Shown: piece after piece, positions 34,826 to 42,848 of the stretch | Numbering within the stretch: position 1 is the stretch's first letter | Layout: each line of letters begins with the position of its first letter | NCBI GenBank assembly: GCA_002840565.1 | Contig: PHBK01000012.1 | Coordinates: forward strand, 124,001-188,000 | Direction: 5' to 3' | Source of the DNA: Deltaproteobacteria bacterium HGW-Deltaproteobacteria-12 | Lineage (GTDB): Bacteria; Desulfobacterota; Syntrophia; Syntrophales; Smithellaceae | DNA length: 64,000 nt | Translations under genes and position numbers: made by a program | The notes under the pieces: model-generated | What the model was told of the DNA's origin: nothing | Databases searched by the model: none | The model's input: only the letters and a program-made list of their open reading frames with translations

Positions 34826-35533
34826 ATGGATAGTAGACTCTTAAAACTCTACCTTGCTACTTTGATTACGGTAATATTTTTCACCTTTAGTGCGGGGCTG
34901 TCGTTAGCCAACGAGCTGCGAGAAGGGAGGTTTCAGGTTCAAGTCGAGAGTTTTTTTGACGTATTATTCGTCATCGAAGATAATGATGGTTACGAAAGTA
35001 CTTGGTACCAGTATACTGCTCCCTTTAATGGCTATTTGCCTAATCCAACCCTGACAGGTACTCAACCAATACAAGATCCCGCCGCACCATGGTGGAATGA
35101 GTGGTGGTACAATGATCCTGTTGTCCCTGGAAAGAAATGGGTCAATCTGCAATTTGACTGGGCACCGATTAATGCGGATATTCCAGTCGACTTCTTTGTC
35201 ACAATAAACTGGTCAACGAGAAACTGGCAGACGGGTCCAGGAGGCGCACCTCCATTACCGCAGGATGGTATTTATATTGATCGTATCTATCCATGGGTAT
35301 TTCACTCTGGCCCAGATTCACTCGGCGGCACTTTTAGTACCCCCGGAGGCTTTTACCTGCCAATCGATTACAATCCTGAATGGGTTTCAGTTGATGTGCA
35401 AGGAATGAACGTTCTGATAAGTGATGGTTCCATCCAGCACCAGTGCATTCCCACTCCGGAGCCAACCACCATGCTGCTGCTTGGCCTTGGTCTGCTGGGC
35501 ATTGCAGGGCTTAGGAGAAATTTAAAGAAATAA
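34826..35533 (+). CDS. PEP-CTERM exported protein C
   Basis: 235 residues: signal peptide MDSRLLKLYLATLITVIFFTFSAGLSLA, an aromatic- and proline-rich beta body (WYQYTAPFNGY, PWWNEWWYNDP) and the sorting tail TPEPTTMLLLGLGLLGIAGLRRNLKK. The last 47 bases of the coding region are identical to the previous PEP-CTERM gene. Its upstream region lacks the 17-bp enhancer motif, so it may be transcribed from the previous promoter or by another route. The body is of unknown fold. A terminator follows. Confidence 0.85.
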   Translation: MDSRLLKLYLATLITVIFFTFSAGLSLANELREGRFQVQVESFFDVLFVIEDNDGYESTWYQYTAPFNGYLPNPTLTGTQPIQDPAAPWWNEWWYNDPVVPGKKWVNLQFDWAPINADIPVDFFVTINWSTRNWQTGPGGAPPLPQDGIYIDRIYPWVFHSGPDSLGGTFSTPGGFYLPIDYNPEWVSVDVQGMNVLISDGSIQHQCIPTPEPTTMLLLGLGLLGIAGLRRNLKK

Positions 35534-35558
35534 GGCAACGCATAAGCAGCTTAGTTGC

Positions 35559-35594
35559 AGAAAGGCAGGGTCAGTTGGACCTGCCTTTCTTTCA
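35559..35594 (+). terminator. Rho-independent terminator
   Basis: AGAAAGGCAGG pairs perfectly with CCTGCCTTTCT around a 10-base loop, followed by TTC-rich sequence. It closes the PEP-CTERM C gene. Confidence 0.75.
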
Positions 35595-35656
35595 TTCCCA
35601 TTCCAACCGGTGATGTTTGTTGCATCAATATTTCCGCAGTAACAAAAAGTTTTACC

Positions 35657-36616
35657 CTATTGAAATATCTCAATTACCACCGAAATATTTGCGGCTGCAT
35701 TATCGGCCGGCGGGAATCTTTCTTCGAGCTGACCGATTGATTTTAATTGCACAGTAAGATCATTTATTTGCTGTTTATTCAGTTCAGCGGTGAGAATGAT
35801 TTTATCCGGTTTCCTTATTCTCGTGACAATTTTTGCTTCATATTTTATCAGCAGTTTTTCCACCTCTGCGGCAGCGCTGACCGCATCTGCGACTTTTAAA
35901 AGAACATTCGGGCTGACGGTTACACTTTGCTCCTTCAGAGCCCTGCCAGCCTTCATTGCTGCGCCCAGAACGGGGGCGTCTTTTTTCTTTTCCATTTCGG
36001 CTGCCGGGATTTCAGCAGATTTTACCGCCGGAGGTGGGGGAGTTGCGGATTTGTCGGCTTTCATATCTGCGGCAAATTGCTCCTTGGCGTCCCTGACCGG
36101 AGCAGCCTCTTTCGTCCGGGCTTGTTCCCCGGGTGCTTCTTTTTTCTGGATGAACTGCTCCTTTGGTTGGAGGGATTCATTGGCGGCTGTTTTCGTTTTT
36201 TGTTCCGGCAATTGCTTTTCCTGGACTTCGGCAACAGGTGCCGGCGTTGATAAAGGCACGACTTCTTTCATCTGATCCCCGGACCTGTATATATAAACAG
36301 CCAGCACAGCGATGAATACCGTGGCAAAGATCTGCACGGGTATTTTTATCCGCAACGGGTAAAACCATTTGCGGGCAAAGCTTTTCTTTTCAGCTTCCGC
36401 GCGAACTCCGGTCATAATTTTTTGCTTAAACCAGGCCGGCGGTTCAACTTCGGCAAGATTTTGCACAAGCTTTTCTGTTTTCTGCAGTTGAGAAAGTGCT
36501 TTTGCGCATTGCGGACATGACTTTATGTGTTCCTCAACGAATTGCCTATCGCTGTCGGAAAGCAAATCATCCGGATACAGCGGCAGGTATTTTTCCAGGT
36601 CTTTGCAATTTTTCAT
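35657..36616 (-). CDS. Zinc-finger anti-sigma factor (zf-HC2/DUF2275)
   Basis: 319 residues. The N-terminal ZAS domain binds zinc through H-x3-C-x2-C (EEHIKSCPQC). One membrane helix (IKIPVQIFATVFIAVLAVYIY, residues about 90-110) puts the rest outside. The outer part has a Pro/Ala/Lys-rich linker and a C-terminal DUF2275-type domain (VLLKVADAVSAAAEVEKLLIKYEAKIV). It overlaps the end of the sigma gene by 4 bp, the standard arrangement, and should hold that sigma at the membrane until an envelope signal releases it. Confidence 0.85.
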   Translation of the reverse strand: MKNCKDLEKYLPLYPDDLLSDSDRQFVEEHIKSCPQCAKALSQLQKTEKLVQNLAEVEPPAWFKQKIMTGVRAEAEKKSFARKWFYPLRIKIPVQIFATVFIAVLAVYIYRSGDQMKEVVPLSTPAPVAEVQEKQLPEQKTKTAANESLQPKEQFIQKKEAPGEQARTKEAAPVRDAKEQFAADMKADKSATPPPPAVKSAEIPAAEMEKKKDAPVLGAAMKAGRALKEQSVTVSPNVLLKVADAVSAAAEVEKLLIKYEAKIVTRIRKPDKIILTAELNKQQINDLTVQLKSIGQLEERFPPADNAAANISVVIEIFQ

Positions 36617-37242
36617 AAATCACCAATGAATTTAGTCAGGCAATCTTTCAGAGCGCTGCGGGCGCGGGAAAGGCGCGATTTAACCGTCCCGTCCGGTATT
36701 TGCAGAATATCGCGGATCTCTTCATAAGTTAAGCCCTGTATGTCCCGCAAAATCACAACTTCTTTGTATTCCTCTTCGAGGGAAGTTATACATTGCTGCA
36801 CCCGGGTATCCCTCTCGCGCTTTTCCATCTCCAGGCCGGGATTGACATCGTTTGCCGACAATTGATTCCATATCTCTGCTGCTTTTGCTTCTCCGGCATC
36901 ATCAAGAGAGAGGTTTTTATGTCTGGTTGTGCCGCGCAGCTGCTTCAGGCGATTTTTGCAATGATTGACGACGATTCGATACAGCCACGTGGAATATTTC
37001 GCTTCCGCCTGAAATTTCTTAATCGATTTATACGCCGCTAGAAAAGACTCCTGTGTAGCATCGCAGGCTTCATCGTAATCGTCCAGCATGCGGAAAGCAA
37101 TATTGAGCATTCTCTTTTGATGCCTCTCCACCAGAACTCCAAAAGCTTCGGCATCGCCCTTTTGACAAAGGATTACGTATTGCAGGTCTTCATCCTCAAC
37201 GATCACTCTTTGCCTGTCTGTTATATTAGACACCCACAGCAA
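36613..37242 (-). CDS. ECF (RpoE-like) sigma factor
   Basis: 209 residues with region 2 (FGVLVERHQKRMLNIAFRMLDDYDEACDATQESFLAAYKSI, YSTWLYRIVVNHCKNRL) and region 4 HTH (LEEEYKEVVILRDIQGLTYEEIRDILQIPDGTVKSRLSRAR). There is no region 1 or 3, as in extracytoplasmic-function sigmas. It is cotranscribed with the zinc anti-sigma gene. The target regulon is unknown. PEP-CTERM or cell-envelope genes nearby are possible clients, but I found no repeated ECF -35 (AAC) motif. Confidence 0.9.
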   Translation of the reverse strand: MLWVSNITDRQRVIVEDEDLQYVILCQKGDAEAFGVLVERHQKRMLNIAFRMLDDYDEACDATQESFLAAYKSIKKFQAEAKYSTWLYRIVVNHCKNRLKQLRGTTRHKNLSLDDAGEAKAAEIWNQLSANDVNPGLEMEKRERDTRVQQCITSLEEEYKEVVILRDIQGLTYEEIRDILQIPDGTVKSRLSRARSALKDCLTKFIGDL

Positions 37243-37295
37243 CGATTTTGTTCCCCCTGAATATTGACCAGTTTAAGTAAAAAGTACCAAAAACC

Positions 37296-37382
37296 GTCAT
37301 TGCGAGCCAAGCGAAGCAATCCTTTTCTTTTTCGCATATTAAATACTGAGATTGCTTCGTCACTTCATTCCTCGCAATGACA
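37296..37382. repeat. TCATTGCGAG-type inverted intergenic repeat, copy 2
   Basis: Starts GTCATTGCGAGCCAAGCGAAGCAATCC and ends GATTGCTTCGTCACTTCATTCCTCGCAATGACA, so the two ends are inverted copies. It lies between the divergent sigma and exported-protein genes, in a 307-bp gap without other features. Confidence 0.65.
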
Positions 37383-37549
37383 AACAATGCAGCTTTTTAC
37401 GAGTCTTCAGTTATTAGCTAACGTAAACCTGAATTTATCACAGTATGTCGTCATCTTCATAATAAAAAAATCAGGGAACTTTTTCACGATTGCTTTTGTC
37501 TAATCTGTAAAAGGCCGCACAAAGCCGAAAAAAATCAAAGGAGGAAGAT

Positions 37550-38344
37550 ATGAAAACACTTTTATCTGTCTGCGTTATTTTATTGATGTGGGTGAGCAGC
37601 GCCATGGCGGCTGCTATCGGCGATGCCGTGGAGGTCAGGATTATTACCGACAACGGGCGCGCTCTGCAGTTTTATCCGGCGAAAATACGCCACGATCTCA
37701 AGAAAGTGTATGCTGAAGCCGGTAAGGGCGACTATTACCGGATCATCGTCCGTAACAAACTGAATCGCCGGGTTGGAGTTGTTGTTGCAGTTGACGGCAG
37801 GAACATCATCTCCGGTCAGAAATCGTGGCTGAAGAATACGGAAAGAATGTATATTATTGAGGCCAACTCCACCAATGAATATTCGGGCTGGCGGACCGGG
37901 CAGGATAAAATTAACCGCTTCTATTTTACCGATGTTCCCGATTCCTATGCCGCCGCTTTTGGCGACGAATCCGCCATGGGAGTAATTGCCGTCGCGGCAT
38001 ACCCGGAAATTTCCCGCTACATACCGCCCAAAGACTGTTCCCGGTTCAGTTTGGAGAAGAAGAAGGAAGATCAATCCAGGGAAAGGGCGTCATCTCCCTC
38101 TGTCGCGGGCAAAGCCCAGGCCTTGGAAAGCGCCGGCACCGGCTATGGCCGGGAAGAATATTCTCCTTCCTACCAAGTCCAATTCGATCCGGAAAGCAGG
38201 GCAGTGGAATCTATCCTGATCAAATATGAATGGCGCAAAACTCTCTGCAAAATGAACATCATCAACTGCGGCCGGACTTATGAGCAATCGGACAACCGGA
38301 TTTGGGGAAGTGACGGTTACGCACCGCCGCCCTGGCGACGCTGA
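37550..38344 (+). CDS. Exported protein of unknown function
   Basis: 264 residues: signal peptide MKTLLSVCVILLMWVSSAMA, then a beta-rich domain (DAVEVRIITDNGRAL, YRIIVRNKLNRRVGVVVAVDGRNIISGQKSWLKNTERMYII) with a GWRTGQDKINRFYFTDVPDSYAAAFG stretch, and a low-complexity C-terminus (QSRERASSPSVAGK, PPPWRR). Similar VVVAVDGRNIISG domains occur in several Deltaproteobacterial exported proteins. No enzymatic motif is seen. The RBS is GGAGGAAG. Confidence 0.75.
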   Translation: MKTLLSVCVILLMWVSSAMAAAIGDAVEVRIITDNGRALQFYPAKIRHDLKKVYAEAGKGDYYRIIVRNKLNRRVGVVVAVDGRNIISGQKSWLKNTERMYIIEANSTNEYSGWRTGQDKINRFYFTDVPDSYAAAFGDESAMGVIAVAAYPEISRYIPPKDCSRFSLEKKKEDQSRERASSPSVAGKAQALESAGTGYGREEYSPSYQVQFDPESRAVESILIKYEWRKTLCKMNIINCGRTYEQSDNRIWGSDGYAPPPWRR

Positions 38345-38377
38345 GAAATTGATTCGGGCAGATACTGTGTAGCAATT

Positions 38378-38467
38378 TCTTTGCGAGTGAATTTAATTAG
38401 CGAAGCAATCTCATAAATATTATAATATATTAAGATTGCCGCGCCCCCTATGGGGGCTCGCAATGAC
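38378..38467. repeat. TCATTGCGAG-type inverted intergenic repeat, copy 3
   Basis: Begins CTTTGCGAGTG, includes AGCGAAGCAATCTCATAA, and ends GATTGCCGCGCCCCCTATGGGGGCTCGCAATGACG. Internal CCCCCTATGGGGG hairpin. Confidence 0.6.
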
Positions 38468-38502
38468 GAAAAGGTGATTACGGCACAGCCTTGAATGTTA
38501 AA

Positions 38503-38525
38503 GGCAGGAGAATAGTTCTCCTGCC
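38503..38525 (-). terminator. Terminator hairpin
   Basis: GGCAGGAGAA pairs perfectly with TTCTCCTGCC around TAG. On the minus strand it is followed by TTTAA, placing it just after the gene remnant at 38540. Confidence 0.55.
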
Positions 38526-38539
38526 TGGCCCAATAAAAC

Positions 38540-38669
38540 TTAAAAGATGTAATAATTGACTTTGTTGATGGCGGTGCTCATTTTCACACCGCGCAGATCC
38601 AGCAGATAGTTCTAGCTGTTGTTCAGCGAAGCGGACGTCATCAAAGTTTTTATCCAGTGCTGTTTCCAT
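38540..38669 (-). pseudogene. Remnant of an unidentified gene C-terminus
   Basis: On the minus strand one frame reads MTSASLNNS, an amber stop, then NYLLDLRGVKMSTAINKVNYYIF and a stop. The last part has a strong protein-like look, with alternating residues and a terminal Phe as in outer-membrane beta-barrels. An adjacent frame opens METALDKNFDDVRFAEQQL. A terminator hairpin follows at the expected distance. I read it as the decayed tail of a lost gene, possibly an outer-membrane protein. Confidence 0.35.
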
Positions 38670-38748
38670 GCCTTTTAAAATAAATTACTAAATTGAAACA
38701 TTGTTCTCAAAGCCGGTCAGCGAATATTTAATTATAAAATGTTTCAAT

Positions 38749-38786
38749 AAAAAGCCCGCAGCGGAGGCAATGGTAAGGGGCTTATT
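38749..38786 (-). terminator. Terminator of the nucleotide-sugar dehydrogenase gene
   Basis: On the minus strand AAGCCC(C) and GGGCTT pair around about 20 bases, followed by TTTTTATTG. The left arm overlaps the stop codon. Confidence 0.5.
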
Positions 38787-40419
38787 TTTTCTTGCGGTTG
38801 ACCTGATCTTTGAGTCTCTTGATATGGCCCCGTCCCAGGCCCTTGACTTCACAGCCTAATGCCAGATAACGGCAGATGACTGCATCATCGAGAATGCCGA
38901 AGCAGTCGATGACGGCTATCGGATGGCCGGCTGCCTTGACAATCTTCGCGGGATCCAGGTGGAGATAGGCTTCATGACGCACCGCTAAAACCAGGGCGTC
39001 TATATTTTTCAGGGATTTGTTCAAATCCTTTTGCACGCGCAGGGCGGTGAGTTTTTTCTGGTTGCGAAAGAAGACGGATTTGCTGTTGTTGGGATACTCT
39101 TCCTGATTTTCGAACTCAAACCAGTGATCGACGTAGGGGTCATGGATCCGAATTTCAGCGCCCATTTCCGTGAGCCGGCGAATAAGAATTTCGGAGCCGC
39201 TGTATCTTGTATCACCTACATCCTCGCGGTAAGAGGCGCCCAGAATCAGCACTTCCGCGCTGGCAATCGGCATGCTCATATTGCGCAAGGCATCGCGCAC
39301 GAGTTGGGCGGCATGCAGCGACCGGGTGTCATTGATATCAATGGCCAGTGGAGTCATCCGAAATGTGTCGTCTTCAAAACCCAGAATATGCCGGTTGGCC
39401 CACACGCCGAGGCCGCCGTCTTTCGGCAGACAGTAGCCGCCGACGCCCGGTCCGGGGAAAATCATGTTCGAGTGCGTCGGCCGCACTTTTATGGCCTTGA
39501 TGACTTTGATGATATCCACACCGTTTCTTTCGGCAAAAAGGCTCCACTCATCCAGAAAGGCAAGAATAGTGGCGCGGTAGCTGTTCTCGACAACCTTGGC
39601 CGTCTCTGATTCAATTGGCCGATCCAGCACGGTCAGAGGAAACTTTTTGGTGTTGAGCACTTCATTGAGGAATTTGACCACTCTTTGTTTGGCCGCTTCG
39701 TTGACGCCGGAGCAGACGCGCCAGAAATCACGAATGGAGGCGACGTAATCTCTCCCCGGCATAACACGTTCATAGCTGTGGGCAATCAGCGGATCACTTT
39801 TGATTCCTCTCTGACGAAAGACCTTTCTCATGGCCGGCAGGGCCACCTGCTCGGTAGTTCCGGGCGCCACGGTTGTTTCAATGAGCACCAGGCATGAAGC
39901 CGGAATATGATGGGCGATGATGTCAAATGATTCCTCCAGGGCGCTCATATCAACCTGTCCGTTGCGAACATTGCCCAGTTCGTTTTTTACATAATCCAGC
40001 TGAACGTCCACGACCACGACATCAGCCAGGGCCAGAACGTCGTAAACAAAAGTCGCAACCAGTGTCTTCTTCTCCAGGACGCAGCGCCGGATCATGGGGT
40101 CCACTTCGGGATCCTCCGCCTTGACCGGTGAGATTCCCTCGTTGAGTTTTGGTATTTTCCAGTAGCTCCTGGTGCTCGGCCGCTGCATGCCGATGACGAA
40201 CTTGCCGGACTTGCCTTTCTCATTGGTCGTGTCGGCGACAATGGCCGCCATGACGGAACCGACAAAGCCGATACCCATGACAACAACGATCTCCTGCTTC
40301 TTCTTACGGGCCTGGGCTACCAGTTTTTCGATGCGGGCTATTTCCTTTTTGTAGTCTTCGTCCTTTGGTAAGGGATATTTGATGCCGTCCGGACTGATGG
40401 AAATGGGCTGATTCATCAT
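38782..40419 (-). CDS. UDP-glucose/GDP-mannose dehydrogenase-family protein
   Basis: 545 residues with all three domains of nucleotide-sugar 6-dehydrogenases. The NAD-binding MGIGFVGSVMAA is preceded by a 45-residue lead. The catalytic-cysteine segment is GPGVGGYCLPKDGGLG, with ESETAKVVENSYRATILAFLDEW as the dimer helix. The C-terminal UDP-sugar domain ends ALVLAVRHEAYLHLDP. These enzymes oxidise UDP-sugars to uronic acids for capsule or exopolysaccharide. The neighbouring PEP-CTERM genes fit an exopolysaccharide context. It is somewhat longer than typical (430-450 aa) because of the N-terminal lead and an expanded C-terminus. The exact sugar is not determinable. Confidence 0.88.
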   Translation of the reverse strand: MMNQPISISPDGIKYPLPKDEDYKKEIARIEKLVAQARKKKQEIVVVMGIGFVGSVMAAIVADTTNEKGKSGKFVIGMQRPSTRSYWKIPKLNEGISPVKAEDPEVDPMIRRCVLEKKTLVATFVYDVLALADVVVVDVQLDYVKNELGNVRNGQVDMSALEESFDIIAHHIPASCLVLIETTVAPGTTEQVALPAMRKVFRQRGIKSDPLIAHSYERVMPGRDYVASIRDFWRVCSGVNEAAKQRVVKFLNEVLNTKKFPLTVLDRPIESETAKVVENSYRATILAFLDEWSLFAERNGVDIIKVIKAIKVRPTHSNMIFPGPGVGGYCLPKDGGLGVWANRHILGFEDDTFRMTPLAIDINDTRSLHAAQLVRDALRNMSMPIASAEVLILGASYREDVGDTRYSGSEILIRRLTEMGAEIRIHDPYVDHWFEFENQEEYPNNSKSVFFRNQKKLTALRVQKDLNKSLKNIDALVLAVRHEAYLHLDPAKIVKAAGHPIAVIDCFGILDDAVICRYLALGCEVKGLGRGHIKRLKDQVNRKKK

Positions 40420-40548
40420 GGCCTCCGTAAATTTATTTAATAATTTCTGGACAGAAACTCGCTAAGCGGAGTGAAGTATAGGAAAGACGCAGAAGCCTGT
40501 CAATAGATAACTGGTCTTTCGGTGAAATGGTCAGCTGCCAAATTTCCT

Positions 40549-40577
40549 TTGACAGAATTGCCTTTTTTTGTTTTATG
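40549..40577 (+). promoter_or_regulatory. Promoter giving a possibly leaderless mltA transcript
   Basis: TTGACA at 40549-40554 with a 17-bp spacer to TTTATG at 40572-40577. The mltA ATG is only 8 bp beyond, where transcription should begin, and no Shine-Dalgarno is present. Confidence 0.4.
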
Positions 40578-40584
40578 AATTTTC

Positions 40585-41811
40585 ATGAAAAATAAAATTA
40601 TCTTCCTTTGCACTTTATTGGCCCTTGCTTTTCTGATTCTTGCCGGATGCCAGCAAAAGCGAAGCGCTGTTATTACCGACTCCCGGGAACCGGCGCCCGC
40701 CGCCAAAGATTATCTGCGTCAACTGCCGCCGGGCGAACTGGCCTTAAGAAAAATAACCGACCCCGCCCAGATTCCCGACTACACAAAGGCCTGCTCTGAT
40801 CTGGACGGCCTGCAGGAGGCGATCGCCCGCAGCCTCAGCTATCTGGCCAAACCATCCAGCAAGAGGTTCTATCCCTATGGAGACATCACCCATGAGCACG
40901 CGGTAAAGAGCCTGCAGGAACTCCAAAAACTTGTCGCCGCGAAATTATCTCCCGGGCAAATGAACAGCATATTGCGGGAAAAATATGATACGTATATTTC
41001 GGTCGGTTGTGATGATCAGGGAACAGTGCTGTATACTGGGTACTATACTCCGATTTTTAACGGTTCTTTGTTGCGAACGGAGCGCTATAAATATCCTTTA
41101 TACAAAACACCCGCTGATCTGGTGAAAGGACCGGAAGGGAGCATTCTGGGCCAAAAGAGTAAAAACGGACAGATTCGGCAATACACGAGCCGGGAGGATA
41201 TCCAAAAATCAAATATGCTGGCCGGTCTCGAACTGATCTGGCTTGCCGATCCGTTTGAGGTTTATATCGTGCATGTGCAAGGCTCAGCCAAAATACGTCT
41301 ACACGACGGCCGGATTGAAGCGATTGGCTATGACGCCCATAATGGCTGGGAATACAAGAGCATCCGGCATAAACTCATTGCTGACGGCAAGTTTACAGAA
41401 AAAAATATCAACATGAAAGCCATGATTGAATATTTTAAAGCTCATCCGGCGGAAGTTGATACCTACGTCGGTCAAAATCCCCGCTTTGTTTTTTTCCGGC
41501 CGGAACCAGGTGAGCCCAGAGGGTCGCTCAATGAGCCGGTGACTCCGTCCCGAACAATTGCCACCGATAAGACTATTTATCCCCGGGCGATGTTTGCCTT
41601 TGCCGCAGTTGATCTGGACAAACCGGTGGGGTTCGTTTTGGACCAGGACACCGGCGGCGCGATCCGCGCCGCAGGCCGCTGTGATCTTTATCTGGGAATC
41701 GGCGAGCGTGCCGGTGAACTTGCCGGTAAAACATACCGCGAAGGACAGCTTTATTATTTGTTTATCAAGCCGGAGACCGGGCCGATTACCGGTAAGGCGC
41801 AAGGGAATTGA
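40585..41811 (+). CDS. mltA: Membrane-bound lytic murein transglycosylase A
   Basis: 408 residues: lipoprotein signal with lipobox LILAGC (Cys22), a family-specific central barrel (LYTGYYTPIFNGSLLRTERYKYPLY, ILGQKSKNGQIRQYTSREDI, LIWLADPFEVYIVHVQGSAKIRL) and the C-terminal 3D domain with its catalytic aspartate in GFVLDQDTGGAIRAAGRCDLYLG. It cleaves peptidoglycan glycan strands to 1,6-anhydromuropeptides from the outer membrane. No ribosome-binding site precedes the ATG; see the promoter entry. Confidence 0.93.
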   Translation: MKNKIIFLCTLLALAFLILAGCQQKRSAVITDSREPAPAAKDYLRQLPPGELALRKITDPAQIPDYTKACSDLDGLQEAIARSLSYLAKPSSKRFYPYGDITHEHAVKSLQELQKLVAAKLSPGQMNSILREKYDTYISVGCDDQGTVLYTGYYTPIFNGSLLRTERYKYPLYKTPADLVKGPEGSILGQKSKNGQIRQYTSREDIQKSNMLAGLELIWLADPFEVYIVHVQGSAKIRLHDGRIEAIGYDAHNGWEYKSIRHKLIADGKFTEKNINMKAMIEYFKAHPAEVDTYVGQNPRFVFFRPEPGEPRGSLNEPVTPSRTIATDKTIYPRAMFAFAAVDLDKPVGFVLDQDTGGAIRAAGRCDLYLGIGERAGELAGKTYREGQLYYLFIKPETGPITGKAQGN

Positions 41812-41834
41812 AGACAGAGGAAACCAGGCGATAA

Positions 41835-41972
41835 TTATTTGTTGCTCCGCCTGTCCTCAACATCTCTTCTATCGGCTTTTTTTCGGCGCTCCGGACCGGT
41901 GTAATTGGAGCCGGTATTTTTCCTTCGGTCGGAATATTTTCTACGATCTGCAACAGAACGTTTTTCGTCCAT
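41835..41972 (-). CDS. Small basic GPERR-repeat protein (not in ORF track)
   Basis: 45 residues on the minus strand, missed by the track's length limit. It reads MDEKRSVADRRKYSDRRKN..., with YTGPERRKKADRR and EDRRSNK, i.e. repeats of the (S/A)DRR and GPERR kind common in small proteins of Deltaproteobacteria. GGGAG lies 8-12 bases upstream of the ATG. Arg-rich GPERR segments are also found at the N-termini of PilZ and diguanylate cyclase proteins. Function unknown, perhaps RNA or membrane binding. Confidence 0.65.
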   Translation of the reverse strand: MDEKRSVADRRKYSDRRKNTGSNYTGPERRKKADRRDVEDRRSNK

Positions 41973-42134
41973 TATATAAGCTCCCTTTCTTAATCATTTT
42001 TGATAACTGGCATTATTTGCGGAGTCTTTTTTATTATACCAATTTGTATACAAACGCAACCTTTGTCGGCTTCAACATGCCCGACGCATGTAGCTTTGTC
42101 GCAATAGCAGATGATGCTTGGATTTTATGAATAG

Positions 42135-42259
42135 TGTCCCCCGCTGGCGGGGGTGCAGGGGGTGGACGTTTTTGATATAGCCGTAATTTTCATCAGTTAC
42201 AGGTTGATAGCCCCCAATCCACCTTCGTCACTGCGTGACACCTCCGCCAGCGGAGGACA
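42135..42259. repeat. MITE-like element, short relative of 27141-27477
   Basis: Left tip TGTCCCCCGCTGGCGG (42135-42150) and inverted right tip TGTCCTCCGCTGGCGG (42244-42259) match 15 of 16. It also carries GCAGGGGGTGGA near the left end, as does the longer element. The rest of the 368-bp gap has no gene. Confidence 0.55.
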
Positions 42260-42340
42260 TTTACGATTGTAACGCAGTATCGCACGTCCGGGGTCGTGGC
42301 ATCTTATCTCCAGATTGATTTTCCGGCCCGGTATAGAAGC

Positions 42341-42754
42341 TTACTTTTGTCCACTTGCTGCGGTTTTACTTTTTTCCTCTTTTATCGACTTGGCTACCTG
42401 CGATTCCGCTCCGATGGATTCAATCAGGGCCACACTGGACAGATTAATATATGTTATGTCGGGTTGCCAGGGCAACCCCGCCCTTTTGGAAATAAAGTTG
42501 GTCACCTGTTTGGTTTCCGGATTGACGGTGCTCTGGGGAATGTACACATCCGTCACGACGATGTAAGATGACGTGACATTTTCAATCTTGCCGAACAGAA
42601 GGTTGCCGTTCTGGAACAAGATTGCCGAGTATTCGGTCTTGATATCCGGCTTCTGCCCTTTATCGCCGCAGGCCTGCAGCAGGACAACCAAGCCGAAGGC
42701 CAGAAGCATCGCAAGTATCATATTTACATTACACATCTTAACTATTTTCTTCAT
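42341..42754 (-). CDS. Small lipoprotein of unknown function
   Basis: 137 residues with a lipoprotein signal ending LLQAC (Cys29). The mature domain begins GDKGQKPDIKTEYSAILFQNGNLLFGKIENVTSSYIVVTDVYI, an SH3/OB-like strand pattern, and ends in a Lys/Ser tail. It lies 94 bp downstream of the PEP-CTERM cyclase-like gene on the same strand but beyond that gene's terminator. No homologous function recognised. Confidence 0.7.
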   Translation of the reverse strand: MKKIVKMCNVNMILAMLLAFGLVVLLQACGDKGQKPDIKTEYSAILFQNGNLLFGKIENVTSSYIVVTDVYIPQSTVNPETKQVTNFISKRAGLPWQPDITYINLSSVALIESIGAESQVAKSIKEEKSKTAASGQK

Positions 42755-42806
42755 ATAATCTCCTTGCAGAATAAATCGTTTTTTTCAGATAACTGATTAG
42801 AACAAA

Positions 42807-42831
42807 AAAAGGGGGCACGAAGCCCCCTTTT
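42807..42831 (-). terminator. Rho-independent terminator
   Basis: AAAAGGGGGC and GCCCCCTTTT form a perfect 10-bp stem around ACGAA. On the minus strand it is followed by more T, closing the PEP-CTERM gene at 42849. Confidence 0.85.
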
Positions 42832-42848
42832 GAATAGAGATTTTGCTG

